64,000 nt of DNA from Pseudomonas urmiensis (GCF_014268815.2 NZ_JABWRE020000001.1:3229001-3293000), one strand, 5' to 3'. Positions 9,369-19,268 are shown, counted from the first letter of the stretch. Notes: generated from the sequence alone by a model not told the origin. Numbers and translations: made by a program.

Positions 9369-10343
9369 TCAGGCGACCGCCTCGCACCGCGCCTCGCGCA
9401 TATCCACCCCCAGCAGCTGGCTGATCCGCTCACAGTCATCCACCCGCCGCAGCTCAGCAAACATCACCACTGCCTCGGGATAACTGCGGGTCAACATCGC
9501 CATCCACTGCTTCATGCGCCCCGGCGCATAGCGCGGCGACAGCTTGGCCTGGGCCTGGCGCCAGAACTCTCGCAGCAGCGGCAGCAACGCTTGCCAATCC
9601 AACGGCTGGTAATCGCGCCCATCCCGCGCGGCAGCGATCTGCAGGGCCAAATCTGGCCGCGACACCAGCCCGCGACCGAGCATGATGTCCTCTGCCCCGC
9701 TGACCTCACGGCAGCGCCACCAGTCATCCACCGTCCAGATTTCGCCGTTGGCGAACACCGGCACCTTGACCACATCCTGCACGCGCGCCACCCATTCCCA
9801 GTGTGCCGGCGGCTTGTAGCCCTCGACCTTGGTGCGCGCATGCACCACCAGATGCGCAGCGCCACCCTCGGCCAGTGCCGTGGCGCAGTCCAGTGCGCCG
9901 TCAGGGCTGTCGAAGCCCAGGCGCATCTTGGCCGTCACCGGTATATGCGCCGGCACCGCCCGCCGCACCTGGCTGACAATCGCATGCAACAGCTCCGGCT
10001 CCTTGAGCAGTACCGCCCCACCGCGCGACTTGTTCACGGTCTTGGCCGGGCAGCCGAAGTTCAGGTCGATCACCGGCGCGCCAAGCTCGCAAGCCAGCAC
10101 GGCATTTTCCGCCAGGCACACCGGATCCGAGCCGAGCAGCTGTAGGCGCATCGGCACGCCCGCCGCCGTGCGCGCGCCCAGGCGCAGCTCCGGGGCGAGC
10201 TTGTCGAATTGCGAAGGCGGCAGCAGGCGGTCGCAGACGCGGATGAACTCGGTAACGCACCAGTCGATGCCGCCGACGCGGGTAAGCACGTCGCGCAGAA
10301 TGTTGTCGACCAGCCCCTCCATCGGGGCCAGGGCAATTTGCAT
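9369..10343 (-). CDS. dusC: tRNA-dihydrouridine(16) synthase
   Basis: FMN enzyme that reduces uridine 16 in the tRNA D-loop. From [18 protein letters not shown] the protein has 324 residues; an upstream in-frame ATG adds 12 residues unlike the family. The TIM-barrel Dus features are seen: LAPMEG at the FMN site, the catalytic cysteine in [18 protein letters not shown] near residue 98, and [12 protein letters not shown] plus [12 protein letters not shown] at the phosphate site. The WT/W-rich segment and overall form fit DusC rather than DusA or DusB. The gene stands alone. Confidence 0.93.
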   Translation of the reverse strand: MQIALAPMEGLVDNILRDVLTRVGGIDWCVTEFIRVCDRLLPPSQFDKLAPELRLGARTAAGVPMRLQLLGSDPVCLAENAVLACELGAPVIDLNFGCPAKTVNKSRGGAVLLKEPELLHAIVSQVRRAVPAHIPVTAKMRLGFDSPDGALDCATALAEGGAAHLVVHARTKVEGYKPPAHWEWVARVQDVVKVPVFANGEIWTVDDWWRCREVSGAEDIMLGRGLVSRPDLALQIAAARDGRDYQPLDWQALLPLLREFWRQAQAKLSPRYAPGRMKQWMAMLTRSYPEAVVMFAELRRVDDCERISQLLGVDMREARCEAVA

Positions 10344-10393
10344 GAAGGGGTCTCGGCGAAAAAGGCGGCAGTCTAGCAAACAATCACAGCAGT

Positions 10394-10828
10394 TCAGGCA
10401 CCGATCAGCGCCTGACCGTAACCCTCGATAAATTCCGTCGGCATACGCTTGGGCTTGCCAGTGGACAGTTCGATGCAGACAAAGGTGGTCTGCGCCCGCA
10501 GCAAGATTGCACCATCGCGTGGGCGCTTGAGCTGAAAGCGCCGGGTCATGCGCAGGCGCTGGTCCCAGTCGATGATCCAGGTAGCCAGCTGCAGCTCGTC
10601 GTCTTCGTAGGCAGCGGCCAGGTAGTCGATTTCGTGGCGAACCACAGCCATGGCCCGGTCCAGGCGGCGGTATTCGGCCAGGTCCAGACCCAGGCGCTGC
10701 GAGTGGCGCCAGGCGCAGCGCTCCAGCCAGGTGACGTAGACCGCGTTGTTGGCGTGGCCGAGGCCATCGATGTCGTCGGCACCGACGCGAAGGTCGATGA
10801 TAAATGGCGATGCCAAATCCCAGCTCAT
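10394..10828 (-). CDS. Hotdog-fold acyl-CoA thioesterase
   Basis: A 144-residue hotdog-fold protein of the 4-hydroxybenzoyl-CoA thioesterase/YbgC type, which hydrolyses acyl-CoA thioesters. The catalytic region is [18 protein letters not shown] near residues 16-33, where the family has its aspartate and the GHxNN motif. The ATG at 10828 with GGGAG eight bases upstream is chosen over a TTG four codons earlier. It lies in a run of unrelated minus-strand housekeeping genes; the natural substrate is not evident. Confidence 0.85.
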   Translation of the reverse strand: MSWDLASPFIIDLRVGADDIDGLGHANNAVYVTWLERCAWRHSQRLGLDLAEYRRLDRAMAVVRHEIDYLAAAYEDDELQLATWIIDWDQRLRMTRRFQLKRPRDGAILLRAQTTFVCIELSTGKPKRMPTEFIEGYGQALIGA

Positions 10829-10871
10829 GCCCGCTCCCAATGTCAGTGAACGGGCGGAGTGTAACCCAAGC

Positions 10872-11705
10872 TCAAGCGCTTTGCCGGGTAGGTTCCTGGG
10901 TACGCGCGAGCAAATCCAGCACCGCTTCGCTCAGGCGCGGGTCGGCCAGCACTCGCTGGTGGCCGCCCTCTTCCAGCAGCATCAGGCGGCTGTCGAACCA
11001 GGCCTTGTGGATCAGCTGCGCCTCGCCGACCGGGACCAACTGATCGTCAGCCGCGTGCACCACCAGGCCCGGTAGCTCCAGCTGGTAGCCACTGACGTCC
11101 AGGCGGGCGATCTGCATGCCGACATCGTGTTCGATCTGGCGAATGAACGCTGCCCTGGCCCGCGCAGGTAGCCCTAAACGCTGAGCAAAGCCGCGCAACA
11201 CGCCGATTAACTGCGCAGGCGCAGCGATACTCACTGCGGCCTCGGTGCGCAATCCCCATTGCAAGGCCAACATGACACTGGCGCCGCCCATGGAATGGCC
11301 AATCACCGCCCGCAATGGTGGTAACTCTGCAGCGGCTTCAAGCAGCGCGCGGGCGAACAGCACCACGTTGGCCTGCTGACCAGGCGACCGGCCATGAGCG
11401 GGACCTTCGAGGGAGACCACCGTGTGACCCGCATCGACCAATGCCTCGATCAGCGCCGCAAATTGCGTCGGACGCCCTTCCCAGCCATGCATCATCAACA
11501 CGGTGGGGCCATTACCCCACCGCAGGGCCGACAGTCCGAAGCGCAAGGTGATCCGTTCAGCACGCGCCAGCAGCGGCAGTTCCCACGGTCTGGGTGGCAG
11601 GTTGCGGGGCGTCATGAACGCCCGTCGCATCTTCCCGGCAACATGCTCGGGGGCCAGCCGACCGAGAGTTCCGTTGACGCCGCGAATCCAGCTCAGGGTA
11701 GTCAT
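10872..11705 (-). CDS. Alpha/beta hydrolase
   Basis: A 277-residue single-domain alpha/beta hydrolase. The nucleophile elbow is GHSMGG near residue 138 (Ser nucleophile), the acid is likely the Asp of VHAADDQLVPVGEAQ near residue 217, and the histidine is in LEEGGHQRVLADPRL near residue 248. An oxyanion HGWEGRPTQF motif lies near residue 73. The substrate is unknown. It is followed upstream by a TetR gene on the same strand with a 25-base gap, so the TetR protein may control it. Confidence 0.85.
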   Translation of the reverse strand: MTTLSWIRGVNGTLGRLAPEHVAGKMRRAFMTPRNLPPRPWELPLLARAERITLRFGLSALRWGNGPTVLMMHGWEGRPTQFAALIEALVDAGHTVVSLEGPAHGRSPGQQANVVLFARALLEAAAELPPLRAVIGHSMGGASVMLALQWGLRTEAAVSIAAPAQLIGVLRGFAQRLGLPARARAAFIRQIEHDVGMQIARLDVSGYQLELPGLVVHAADDQLVPVGEAQLIHKAWFDSRLMLLEEGGHQRVLADPRLSEAVLDLLARTQEPTRQSA

Positions 11706-11730
11706 CGCCTTGCTCCAGGGTTGAGGTTGC

Positions 11731-12270
11731 TCAGATCACCGCCGACTTGGCGGCGCGCAGGATACGGTCGGATAACTCGGTGCCGCTCAAGGCGCGAGCC
11801 AGGGCCAAACCACCGACCATCAGGGCCAGGTCGGCAAAGGCTTTATCGATGTCTTCCGGGCAATCGACCATCTGCGCCGTCATCAACTCGATATGCTCGG
11901 CCAGCACCTCGCGAAACGCTTCAGGCAGACGCTGCATTTCGCTCAGGGAGTTAGGTAGCGGGCAGGCGTGCTCGTGAGCGTCACGATGCTTGCGCGAAAG
12001 GTAGAAAGCCGCGGCCAAGGCGCGACGCCCGGCACCATCCAGTGCTGGATCGACCTGGGCGAGCAAGCCCCGGCGCTCGCCGAGCAATTGGCGAAAAGCC
12101 TCCAGCATGAGCTCGTCCTTGCTGTCGAAATGCGCGTAGAACCCTCCCACCGTCAACCCAGCCGCACTCATCACCTGGCTCACACTGGGGTCAGCCGGGC
12201 CTTGCTGGATCAGCGCACTGCAGGCCGCGTCGAGAATGCGCTCGCGGGTCTTGCTCTTCTTGTCGCTCAT
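11731..12270 (-). CDS. TetR-family transcriptional regulator
   Basis: Protein of 179 residues with an N-terminal TetR HTH (RILDAACSALIQQGPADPSV, then SAAGLTVGGFYAHFDSKDEL) and a ligand-binding domain of the TetR_C family. It is the first gene of a probable two-gene unit with the downstream alpha/beta hydrolase. A palindrome 28 bases upstream is a candidate autoregulatory operator. Confidence 0.9.
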   Translation of the reverse strand: MSDKKSKTRERILDAACSALIQQGPADPSVSQVMSAAGLTVGGFYAHFDSKDELMLEAFRQLLGERRGLLAQVDPALDGAGRRALAAAFYLSRKHRDAHEHACPLPNSLSEMQRLPEAFREVLAEHIELMTAQMVDCPEDIDKAFADLALMVGGLALARALSGTELSDRILRAAKSAVI

Positions 12271-12282
12271 GGGCGGCCTCGC

Positions 12283-12317
12283 AAATATTATGGCTGAAAT
12301 ATTATGCCTATAATATT
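12283..12317. promoter_or_regulatory. Candidate TetR operator
   Basis: AATATTAT-GCCT-ATAATATT (12298-12317) is a perfect inverted repeat, and AAATATTATGGC / AAATATTATGCC form a direct repeat overlapping it. It lies in an AT-rich patch 13-47 bases upstream of the TetR gene, the usual location of an autoregulatory site. Confidence 0.65.
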
Positions 12318-12377
12318 TTTAGGCAAGCGAAATCTTCGACCTCTGGTCGGCGCTCAAGAAAAGTGGGATTACAGACA

Positions 12378-12414
12378 AACAAAAGGCCCATTCAATAATC
12401 GAATGAGCCTTTAA
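12378..12414 (-). terminator. Terminator after the tRNA cluster
   Basis: On the minus strand AAAGGCTCATTCG pairs with CGAATGGGCCTTTT-like sequence (one bulge region around the loop) and ends in TTTTGTTTG. It follows tRNA-Glu copy 1 and is preceded by a second small hairpin CCCGCGTTTTGCGGG. Confidence 0.7.
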
Positions 12415-12438
12415 AGTCCCGCAAAACGCGGGTAAAAA

Positions 12439-12514
12439 TGGCGTCCCCTAGGGGACTCGAACCCCTGTTACCGCCGTGAAAGGGCGGTGTCCTAGGCCAC
12501 TAGACGAAGGGGAC
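12439..12514 (-). tRNA. tRNA-Glu (anticodon TTC), copy 1
   Basis: A 76-base cloverleaf with encoded CCA. The acceptor GTCCCCT pairs with AGGGGAC, the anticodon loop CTTTCAC carries TTC, and the T-arm reads AGGGGTTCGAGTCCCCT. It is the last of six tRNA genes on this strand. Confidence 0.97.
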
Positions 12515-12557
12515 ATGTAACCTTCGTAGAGATTCGCTTTCACGAATCCTGGCAAAT

Positions 12558-12633
12558 TGGTGGAGCTAAGCGGGATCGAACCGCTGACCTCCTGCATGCC
12601 ATGCAGGCGCTCTCCCAGCTGAGCTATAGCCCC
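12558..12633 (-). tRNA. tRNA-Ala (anticodon GGC), copy 1
   Basis: A 76-base cloverleaf with encoded CCA. The anticodon stem CCTGC/GCAGG closes the loop ATGGCAT, giving anticodon GGC; the acceptor is GGGGCTA/TAGCTCC with the Ala G3-U70-type region. Confidence 0.97.
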
Positions 12634-12637
12634 GAAA

Positions 12638-12673
12638 ACAAAAGGCCCATCCAATATGCGAATGAGCCTTTAA
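12638..12673 (-). terminator. Internal copy of the tRNA-cluster terminator
   Basis: A near-identical copy of the hairpin at 12378-12414 lies between tRNA-Ala copy 1 and tRNA-Glu copy 2, duplicated together with an Ala-Glu tRNA pair. It may attenuate transcription inside the cluster. Confidence 0.6.
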
Positions 12674-12697
12674 AGCCCCGCAAAACGCGGGTAAAAA

Positions 12698-12773
12698 TGG
12701 CGTCCCCTAGGGGACTCGAACCCCTGTTACCGCCGTGAAAGGGCGGTGTCCTAGGCCACTAGACGAAGGGGAC
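12698..12773 (-). tRNA. tRNA-Glu (anticodon TTC), copy 2
   Basis: Sequence identical in the mature region to copy 1, 76 bases with encoded CCA and anticodon TTC. Confidence 0.97.
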
Positions 12774-12817
12774 ATTACAACCTTCGTAGAGATCCGTTTT
12801 CACGAATCCTGGCAAAT

Positions 12818-12893
12818 TGGTGGAGCTAAGCGGGATCGAACCGCTGACCTCCTGCATGCCATGCAGGCGCTCTCCCAGCTGAGCTATAGCCCC
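12818..12893 (-). tRNA. tRNA-Ala (anticodon GGC), copy 2
   Basis: Identical mature region to copy 1, 76 bases with encoded CCA and anticodon GGC. The spacer to tRNA-Glu copy 2 is nearly the same as the spacer between the copy 1 genes. Confidence 0.97.
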
Positions 12894-12946
12894 AGATTTC
12901 TAGCCTCGCGGCCCAGCGACATCCTGAAACATCGCTTGTGTAAAAC

Positions 12947-13022
12947 TGGCGTCCCCTAGGGGACTCGAACCCCTGTTACCGCCGTGAAAGGGCGGTGTCC
13001 TAGGCCACTAGACGAAGGGGAC
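12947..13022 (-). tRNA. tRNA-Glu (anticodon TTC), copy 3
   Basis: Same mature 76-base sequence with anticodon TTC, but with different flanking sequence, so it is not part of the recent duplication. Confidence 0.97.
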
Positions 13023-13098
13023 GAACCTTCTACCTTGAAACCCGGCGCTGAATCCGGATTTCATCCCCAGTCGCCTTGGCAGACTGAGAATCGGAATT

Positions 13099-13174
13099 TG
13101 GTGGAGCTAAGCGGGATCGAACCGCTGACCTCCTGCATGCCATGCAGGCGCTCTCCCAGCTGAGCTATAGCCCC
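13099..13174 (-). tRNA. tRNA-Ala (anticodon GGC), copy 3
   Basis: Same mature 76-base sequence with anticodon GGC. It is the first tRNA of the minus-strand cluster, located downstream of gltX. Confidence 0.97.
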
Positions 13175-13367
13175 ACGAATGTCGCTTTGAACTGGAATCG
13201 CCGGCTGGGTGCCTGGCGCTTCGTTTCGTTCATCGCTGTGGACGGGGCGCATATTAAGAGCGGATTGCAGAGCTGTCAAACGAATTTTTGAAATTAATCA
13301 AAAGTTTTTTCACAGATAACAATCACTTACCGCCCTGCCCCATCGCTGCTGGGGTTTTATCGTGCAG

Positions 13368-13438
13368 TTGCGGGCCCGCTCCGCGATTGCGATGGTGGAT
13401 TATCCATTGCAATCGCGGGGCAAGCCCGCTTCCACGCA
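13368..13438. repeat. REP palindrome pair
   Basis: Inverted REP sequences (GCGGGCCCGCTCCGCGATTGC and GCAATCGCGGGGCAAGCCCGC) lie between gltX and the tRNA cluster. Confidence 0.85.
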
Positions 13439-13454
13439 AATGCTACCGGGTGGT

Positions 13455-14936
13455 TCAGGCGATGTTCGCCAGCAGCTTTTCCCACTCTTTGTTTTCTTTC
13501 TTCGACACGCCGCCGAGCAGATCCAGCGCCTGGCGCAGACGGAAGCGGGTCAGGTCAGGGCCGAGAATTTCCATGGCATCGAGCACCGAGACCGAGCTCG
13601 CCTGGCCGGTAATGGCAGCGAACATCAAGGGCATGGCGTCGCGCAACTTCAGCTCCAGGGCTTCGACCACGGCTTGGATGCAACCGGTGATGCGCTCTTT
13701 TTCCCACTGGCGCAGGCTTTCGAGTTTCCACAGGATCAGCTGGATGACCTGGCGCACCTGGTCTGCCGAGAGCTTCTTATGCTCGAACAGCTTGGCATCG
13801 AGCTTGAGCCCACCTTCGAAGAAGAAACCACCCAGCGGGGCGATCTGGCTGAAGGTTTCGACCCGGCCCTGCACGTGGGGGGCTATCTTCATCATGTAGT
13901 CGCTGTTGAAGGCCCATTTCTGCACCCGTGCGGCGAATTCTTCGACGGGCAGATCACGCAGCCACTGGCCGTTGAGCCAGGACAGCTTCTCGATGTCGAA
14001 GATCGGCCCACCCAGGGAGATGCGCGACAGATCGAAGTGCTCGACCATTTCCGCCAAGGAGAACTTCTCGCGCTCGTCGGGCATCGACCAGCCCATGCGC
14101 CCGAGGTAGTTGAGCATGGCCTCAGGCATGAAGCCCATGCGCTCGTAGAAGGTCACCGAGGTCGGGTTCTTGCGCTTGGACAGCTTGCTCTTGTCCGGGT
14201 TACGCAGCAGCGGCATGTAGCACAGCTTGGGCTGCTCCCAGCCAAAGTACTCGTACAGCTTGATCAGCTTGGGCGCCGAGGGCAGCCACTCTTCGCCACG
14301 CAACACGTGGGTGATGCCCATCAGGTGGTCATCGACCACGTTGGCCAGGAAGTAGGTCGGCAGGCCGTCGTTCTTCATCAGAACCTGCATGTCCATGCGG
14401 TCCCACGGGATCTCGACATCGCCGCGAAGCATGTCCGGCACCACGCAGATGCCTTCGCTCGGCACCTTCATGCGGATCACGTGCGGCTCGCCCGCGGCCA
14501 GGCGCCGCTGCACTTCCTCGGCGCTCAGTTTCAGCGCGCGGCCGTCATAACGCGGGGTTTCGCCACGGGCCATTTGCTCGGCGCGCATCTGGTCGAGCTC
14601 TTCGGCAGTGCAGAAGCAGTAGAAGGCGTGACCGGCGTCGACCAGCTCCTTGGCGTACTTGGCGTAGATCTCGCCACGCTCGCTCTGCCGGTAAGGGCCG
14701 TGCGGGCCGCCGACGTCCGGGCCTTCGTTCCACTCGATGCCCAGCCAGCGCAGGGCGTCGAAGATCTGCTGTTCCGACTCACGGGTCGAGCGCAGCTGGT
14801 CGGTGTCTTCGATGCGCAGGATGAACTCGCCGCCGTGCTGCTTGGCAAAGCAGTAGTTGAACAGGGCGATGTAGGCGGTGCCGACATGGGGGTCGCCGGT
14901 GGGCGATGGCGCGATACGCGTGCGAACGGTGGTCAT
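13455..14936 (-). CDS. gltX: Glutamyl-tRNA synthetase
   Basis: Class I synthetase that charges tRNA-Glu. The start [19 protein letters not shown] gives 493 residues, the usual length; an upstream in-frame ATG would add 28 residues with no family match. The HIGH motif appears as PHVGT near residue 17 and KMSKS as KLSKR near residue 240. The C-terminal anticodon-binding helical domain is complete. The gene lies just upstream of three tRNA-Glu genes on the same strand, which places enzyme and substrate together as in other Pseudomonas genomes. Confidence 0.98.
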   Translation of the reverse strand: MTTVRTRIAPSPTGDPHVGTAYIALFNYCFAKQHGGEFILRIEDTDQLRSTRESEQQIFDALRWLGIEWNEGPDVGGPHGPYRQSERGEIYAKYAKELVDAGHAFYCFCTAEELDQMRAEQMARGETPRYDGRALKLSAEEVQRRLAAGEPHVIRMKVPSEGICVVPDMLRGDVEIPWDRMDMQVLMKNDGLPTYFLANVVDDHLMGITHVLRGEEWLPSAPKLIKLYEYFGWEQPKLCYMPLLRNPDKSKLSKRKNPTSVTFYERMGFMPEAMLNYLGRMGWSMPDEREKFSLAEMVEHFDLSRISLGGPIFDIEKLSWLNGQWLRDLPVEEFAARVQKWAFNSDYMMKIAPHVQGRVETFSQIAPLGGFFFEGGLKLDAKLFEHKKLSADQVRQVIQLILWKLESLRQWEKERITGCIQAVVEALELKLRDAMPLMFAAITGQASSVSVLDAMEILGPDLTRFRLRQALDLLGGVSKKENKEWEKLLANIA

Positions 14937-15049
14937 GGAGAGTCTCGAACGAAAGATGAAACAAAGGCAGGATGTTAGCAGGGAGCAGGCACCTGGCTCC
15001 AGCAATGGCGCGATCGTCACGTGTGATCCGACCGCCAGGCGCTGTTGAT

Positions 15050-15080
15050 CGTGCAGGACCGGGCTTGCCCCGCGGTAGCG
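15050..15080. repeat. Single REP element
   Basis: A REP-like core (GACCGGGCTTGCCCCGCGGT) lies between uvrB and gltX; the opposing copy nearby at about 15110-15150 is degenerate. Confidence 0.6.
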
Positions 15081-15159
15081 TCATTGCTGACAGCAGCTAC
15101 GCCCAGATAGGCGCTATCACGGCACAAATGCGCGCCTACAGGAGCGTGTCGCTTGCCGG

Positions 15160-17175
15160 TCAGCTGGTAATCAAGCGCTCACGCAGCTGGGTGATTTCGT
15201 CGCGCAATTGCGCGGCGGCCTCGAACTCCAGGTCGCGGGCAAGCTGGAACATCTTCTCTTCCAGCTGCTTGATACGCTTGGTGATCTCGCCAGGGGTACG
15301 CAGTTCGGCCTCGTAGCGGGCGCTCTCCTCGGCCGCCTTGGCCATGCCTTTGCGCTTCTTGCTGCGCCCACCCGGGATGTTGGCGCCCTCCATGATGTCG
15401 GCGACATCCTTGACCACGCCTTTGGGCACGATGCCGTTGGCTTCGTTGAAGGCGATCTGCTTGGCCCGGCGGCGCTCGGTCTCGTCGATGGCACGCTGCA
15501 TCGAACCGGTCATGTTGTCGGCATACAGGATCGCCTTGCCGTTGAGGTTACGTGCGGCGCGGCCAATGGTCTGGATCAGCGAACGCTCGGAGCGCAGGAA
15601 GCCTTCCTTGTCGGCATCGAGGATGGCCACCAGCGACACTTCCGGCATGTCCAGGCCTTCACGCAGCAGGTTGATCCCCACCAGAACATCGAAGGTGCCC
15701 AAGCGCAGGTCGCGGATAATCTCGACCCGCTCGACCGTGTCGATATCCGAGTGCAGGTAGCGCACGCGCACGTCGTGATCGGCCAGGTAATCGCTCAAGT
15801 CTTCGGCCATGCGCTTGGTCAGGGTGGTTGCCAGCACACGCTCACCCGCCGCGACCCGCTTGCCGATTTCCGACAGCAGGTCATCGACCTGGGTCAGCGC
15901 CGGACGCACCTCGACCAGTGGATCGACCAGGCCAGTCGGGCGCACCACCTGCTCGACTACCCGGCCGGCGTGTTCGGCCTCGTACGGGCCTGGGGTGGCC
16001 GAGACGAAGATGGTCTGCGGACTGACCGATTCCCACTCATCGAAACGCATCGGCCGGTTATCCAGCGCCGACGGCAGGCGAAAGCCATATTCCACCAGGG
16101 TTTCCTTGCGCGAGCGGTCACCCTTGTACATGGCGCCGACCTGGGGAACGCTGACGTGGGACTCGTCGATCACCAGCAAGGCGTCAGCGGGCAGGTAGTC
16201 ATACAGGGTCGGCGGCGGCGCGCCGGCCGGACGTCCGGACAGGTAGCGCGAGTAGTTCTCGATGCCGTTGCAGTAGCCCAGCTCAAGGATCATCTCCAGG
16301 TCGAAACGAGTACGCTGCTCCAGGCGCTGGGCTTCGACCAGCTTGTTGGCCTTGTGCAGGTACTCAAGGCGCTCCTTGAGCTCCTCCTTGATGCCCTCGA
16401 CCGCCTCGAGCAGGGTTTCGCGCGGGGTGACGTAGTGGCTCTTGGGGTAGAAGGTGAAACGCGGCAGCTTGCGGATCACCTCGCCGGTCAATGGATCGAA
16501 GGCGGCAATGTTCTCTACCTCGTCATCGAACAACTCGATGCGGATCGCCTCCAGGTCAGATTCGGCCGGGAATACGTCGATCACATCGCCACGCACGCGG
16601 AAAGTGGCCCGGGCAAAGTCCATTTCGTTGCGGGTGTACTGCAGGTCAGCCAGGCGTCGCAGCAGCGCACGCTGATCGAGCTTGTCGCCGCGATCGATGT
16701 GCAGGACCATTTTCAGGTAGGTCTCGGGGCTACCCAGACCATAGATGCAGGACACCGTAGTAACGATAATCGCGTCACGCCGCTCGAGCAGCGCCTTGGT
16801 CGCCGACAGGCGCATCTGCTCGATGTGGTCGTTGATCGAGGCGTCCTTCTCGATGAAGGTATCCGACGACGGTACGTAGGCTTCGGGCTGGTAGTAGTCG
16901 TAATAGGAGACGAAGTACTCGACTGCGTTATTCGGGAAAAACGCCTTGAACTCGCCATACAACTGGGCGGCCAGGGTCTTGTTCGGCGCCAGCACCAGCG
17001 TCGGGCGCTGCACCTGCGCAATGACGTTGGCCACGCTGAAGGTCTTGCCCGAGCCGGTCACACCCAGCAGGGTCTGGTGCGATAGCCCGGCCTCGATGCC
17101 CTCGACCATCAGGCGAATGGCCTCGGGCTGGTCGCCGGCCGGCTGGAAACGGGTGACGAGCTGGAACTCGGACAT
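15160..17175 (-). CDS. uvrB: UvrABC excinuclease subunit B
   Basis: Damage-verifying helicase-like subunit of nucleotide excision repair, acting with UvrA and UvrC. The 671 residues are full length. Visible are Walker A GVTGSGKT near residue 39, the beta-hairpin [12 protein letters not shown] near residue 92, helicase motifs DESHVSVPQ and TIGRAARN, and the C-terminal UVR domain ([20 protein letters not shown]) that contacts UvrC. A LexA box lies 17 bases upstream, so SOS control is expected. Confidence 0.98.
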   Translation of the reverse strand: MSEFQLVTRFQPAGDQPEAIRLMVEGIEAGLSHQTLLGVTGSGKTFSVANVIAQVQRPTLVLAPNKTLAAQLYGEFKAFFPNNAVEYFVSYYDYYQPEAYVPSSDTFIEKDASINDHIEQMRLSATKALLERRDAIIVTTVSCIYGLGSPETYLKMVLHIDRGDKLDQRALLRRLADLQYTRNEMDFARATFRVRGDVIDVFPAESDLEAIRIELFDDEVENIAAFDPLTGEVIRKLPRFTFYPKSHYVTPRETLLEAVEGIKEELKERLEYLHKANKLVEAQRLEQRTRFDLEMILELGYCNGIENYSRYLSGRPAGAPPPTLYDYLPADALLVIDESHVSVPQVGAMYKGDRSRKETLVEYGFRLPSALDNRPMRFDEWESVSPQTIFVSATPGPYEAEHAGRVVEQVVRPTGLVDPLVEVRPALTQVDDLLSEIGKRVAAGERVLATTLTKRMAEDLSDYLADHDVRVRYLHSDIDTVERVEIIRDLRLGTFDVLVGINLLREGLDMPEVSLVAILDADKEGFLRSERSLIQTIGRAARNLNGKAILYADNMTGSMQRAIDETERRRAKQIAFNEANGIVPKGVVKDVADIMEGANIPGGRSKKRKGMAKAAEESARYEAELRTPGEITKRIKQLEEKMFQLARDLEFEAAAQLRDEITQLRERLITS

Positions 17176-17191
17176 GTCTGACCTCGAGCAA

Positions 17192-17207
17192 CTGTAAATA
17201 TAGCCAG
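17192..17207. promoter_or_regulatory. LexA (SOS) box upstream of uvrB
   Basis: CTGTAAATATAGCCAG matches the CTG-N10-CAG rule for gammaproteobacterial LexA sites, with an AT-rich centre, directly upstream of the SOS gene uvrB. Confidence 0.75.
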
Positions 17208-17453
17208 TAGTCTATACTGAAATGAGCCCTTTCAGGATCGCTTTCAGGTTAGCTGAGTGAGTGTATGTGTCAGTGGACCTGGCAATTCGACCAATGGTTG
17301 AAAAAAATTCGGCAAAAACGCCGGAAAAGCTGCGCCAGACTGTCGCAGTGACCGATGGGTATCACTATACTGACTCCCCGTTTGTGCACCGCTTCAGTGC
17401 ATTCGGCTGGAGCGTGCGCGTCCTATCACACTCCATTCAGAGCCAAGGTAACA

Positions 17454-18650
17454 ATGAGCCTGTTTTCCGCTGTCGAGCTGGCACCCCGCGACCCTATCCT
17501 GGGCCTCAACGAAGCTTTCAACACCGACCCACGTACCGACAAGGTCAACCTGGGGGTGGGCGTTTACAGCAATGAGGAAGGCCGTATCCCGCTGCTGCGC
17601 GCGGTAATCGAAGCCGAAACCCAGCGTGCCGCCCAGCATGCCTCGCGCGGCTACTTGCCGATCGACGGTATCGCCACCTACGACCAGGCCGTGCAGAAAC
17701 TGCTATTCGGCGCCGAGTCGCCGCTGCTGGCCGCAGGCCGTGTAGTGACCGTGCAGGCAGTGGGCGGTACCGGTGCTCTGAAGATTGGCGCCGACTTCCT
17801 CAAGCGCCTGTCGCCCAACGCCGTCGTCGCCATCAGCGATCCAAGCTGGGAGAACCATCGCGCGCTGTTCGAGACCGCTGGCTTCCCAGTGCAGAACTAC
17901 CGCTACTACGATGCGCCAAGCCACGACGTCAACCGCGCCGGCATGCTCGAAGACCTGAACAACCTGCCAGCGGGTTCGATCATCGTCCTGCACGCGTGCT
18001 GCCATAACCCGACTGGCGTCGACCTGAGCCTGGACGACTGGAAAAACGTCCTGGAAGTGGTCAAGGCCAAAGGTCACGTGCCATTCCTCGACATGGCCTA
18101 CCAGGGCTTTGGTGATGGCATCGCCGAAGACGCCTTCGCCGTGCGCCTGTTCGCCGAATCCGGCCTGGACTTCTTCGTTTCCAGCTCGTTCTCCAAGTCG
18201 TTCTCGCTGTATGGCGAACGCGTCGGTGCGCTGTCGATCGTCACCGCGTCGAAAGACGAAAGCAGCCGCGTGCTGTCGCAGGTCAAGCGGGTGATCCGCA
18301 CCACCTACTCCAACCCGCCAACCCACGGCGCGACCATCGTTGCCACCGTGCTGAACAGCCCTGAGCTGCGTCAGATGTGGGAAGCGGAGCTGGGCGAAAT
18401 GCGCGAGCGCATCCACGGCATGCGCAAGCAGATGGTCGAGTTGCTAAGCCAGTACGGCGCGAAAACCGACTTCAGCTTTGTCGGTCGCCAGCGCGGCATG
18501 TTCTCCTACTCGGGCCTGACCGCCGAGCAGGTAGCGCGCCTGAAGGATCAGTTCGGCATCTATGCTTTGGATACTGGCCGCATCTGCGTGGCCGCGCTGA
18601 ACCAGAGCAATATTCACGTGGTCACCAAGGCCATCGTAGAAGTGCTGTAA
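17454..18650 (+). CDS. tyrB: Aromatic/aspartate aminotransferase (class I)
   Basis: PLP enzyme transferring amino groups between aromatic amino acids or aspartate and 2-oxoglutarate. The start MSLFSAVELAPRDPILGLNE gives 398 residues, the usual length for the AspC/TyrB subfamily; a start 33 codons upstream lacks family similarity. The PLP lysine is in SSSFSKSFSLYGERVG near residue 248, and the substrate arginine region is GRICVAALN near the C-terminus. Divergent from uvrB across 278 bases. The split between AspC and TyrB specificity cannot be settled from sequence alone. Confidence 0.93.
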   Translation: MSLFSAVELAPRDPILGLNEAFNTDPRTDKVNLGVGVYSNEEGRIPLLRAVIEAETQRAAQHASRGYLPIDGIATYDQAVQKLLFGAESPLLAAGRVVTVQAVGGTGALKIGADFLKRLSPNAVVAISDPSWENHRALFETAGFPVQNYRYYDAPSHDVNRAGMLEDLNNLPAGSIIVLHACCHNPTGVDLSLDDWKNVLEVVKAKGHVPFLDMAYQGFGDGIAEDAFAVRLFAESGLDFFVSSSFSKSFSLYGERVGALSIVTASKDESSRVLSQVKRVIRTTYSNPPTHGATIVATVLNSPELRQMWEAELGEMRERIHGMRKQMVELLSQYGAKTDFSFVGRQRGMFSYSGLTAEQVARLKDQFGIYALDTGRICVAALNQSNIHVVTKAIVEVL

Positions 18651-18715
18651 CTGCTTGATTGTTAAGGGGGAACAGGCTTGACTTCCCCTTTCCAATCAGT
18701 AAGATAGCCGCAGAT

Positions 18716-18791
18716 TCCGCGATAGCTCAGTCGGTAGAGCAAATGACTGTTAATCATTGGGTCCCTGGTTCGAGTCCAGGTCGCGGAGCCA
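18716..18791 (+). tRNA. tRNA-Asn (anticodon GTT)
   Basis: A 76-base cloverleaf with acceptor TCCGCGA/TCGCGGA, anticodon loop CTGTTAA (GTT) and T-arm CTGGTTCGAGTCCAG, with encoded CCA. Confidence 0.97.
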
Positions 18792-18798
18792 AACATTG

Positions 18799-18834
18799 AA
18801 AACCTCCAGATGCGCAAGCACTGGAGGTTTTTTC
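18799..18834 (+). terminator. Intrinsic terminator of tRNA-Asn
   Basis: AAAACCTCCAG and CTGGAGGTTTTTT form an 11-bp stem with a T run seven bases after the tRNA. Confidence 0.92.
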
Positions 18835-18854
18835 ATTTCTGTCGCGGGCTTGGA

Positions 18855-19268
18855 TTACTTCAGCGGCTCGGTGACGGGCTTGCCTTGATCGACCAGGCTC
18901 CACACCAGCAGCTTGGCCGGCAGGCTCGCACTGGCATTGCGCGAAACGCTGTGCACGGTCCCTGGCGCTTCGTACCAGTATTGCCCCGCCTTGTAGGTTT
19001 TTTCCTGCTCATCGTTCAGCTTGGACACCACCGCGCCCTCCAACACGTAGGCCATGACTGCGCCCGGATGCTGGTGCGCAGGCGAGGCCTCGCCTGGGGC
19101 GTAGCTGACGGTAAGCATCACCGCTTTCTTACCAGGGGCGTTTGTCGGCAGTTGTTCTTGCAGGACCTTGACCTGGTCATGGCGCTCGCCATGAGCCCAG
19201 GCGGCAGGTTGCGAGGTAACCAGGCCTATAGCCATGAGCAAGGCGAGCGACGGGTGCGCGGGTTTCAT
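18855..19268 (-). CDS. Secreted cupin-domain protein
   Basis: A 137-residue protein beginning MKPAHPSLALLMAIGLVTSQ with a Sec signal peptide ending at about AWA-HG, so it is probably periplasmic. A cupin beta-barrel follows, with the metal-binding motif PAHQHPGAVMAYVLEG near residues 66-81 and the second motif APGTVHS near residue 106. The function is not known; small periplasmic cupins of this kind are annotated only by domain. The longer upstream reading frame lacks a signal peptide and is not used. It is convergent with the tRNA-Asn gene. Confidence 0.85.
   Translation of the reverse strand: MKPAHPSLALLMAIGLVTSQPAAWAHGERHDQVKVLQEQLPTNAPGKKAVMLTVSYAPGEASPAHQHPGAVMAYVLEGAVVSKLNDEQEKTYKAGQYWYEAPGTVHSVSRNASASLPAKLLVWSLVDQGKPVTEPLK

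Noticed and set aside
12378..13174. Regularly repeated sequences that could suggest a CRISPR array
   Set aside because: The repeats are full tRNA genes with duplicated spacers.
13362..14978. Long plus-strand frame opposite gltX
   Set aside because: It is the mirror of a complete glutamyl-tRNA synthetase and has no recognisable domain.
15208..17085. 625-codon plus-strand frame opposite uvrB
   Set aside because: UvrB motifs on the minus strand are complete; the antisense frame has histidine- and glutamine-rich composition typical of shadows.
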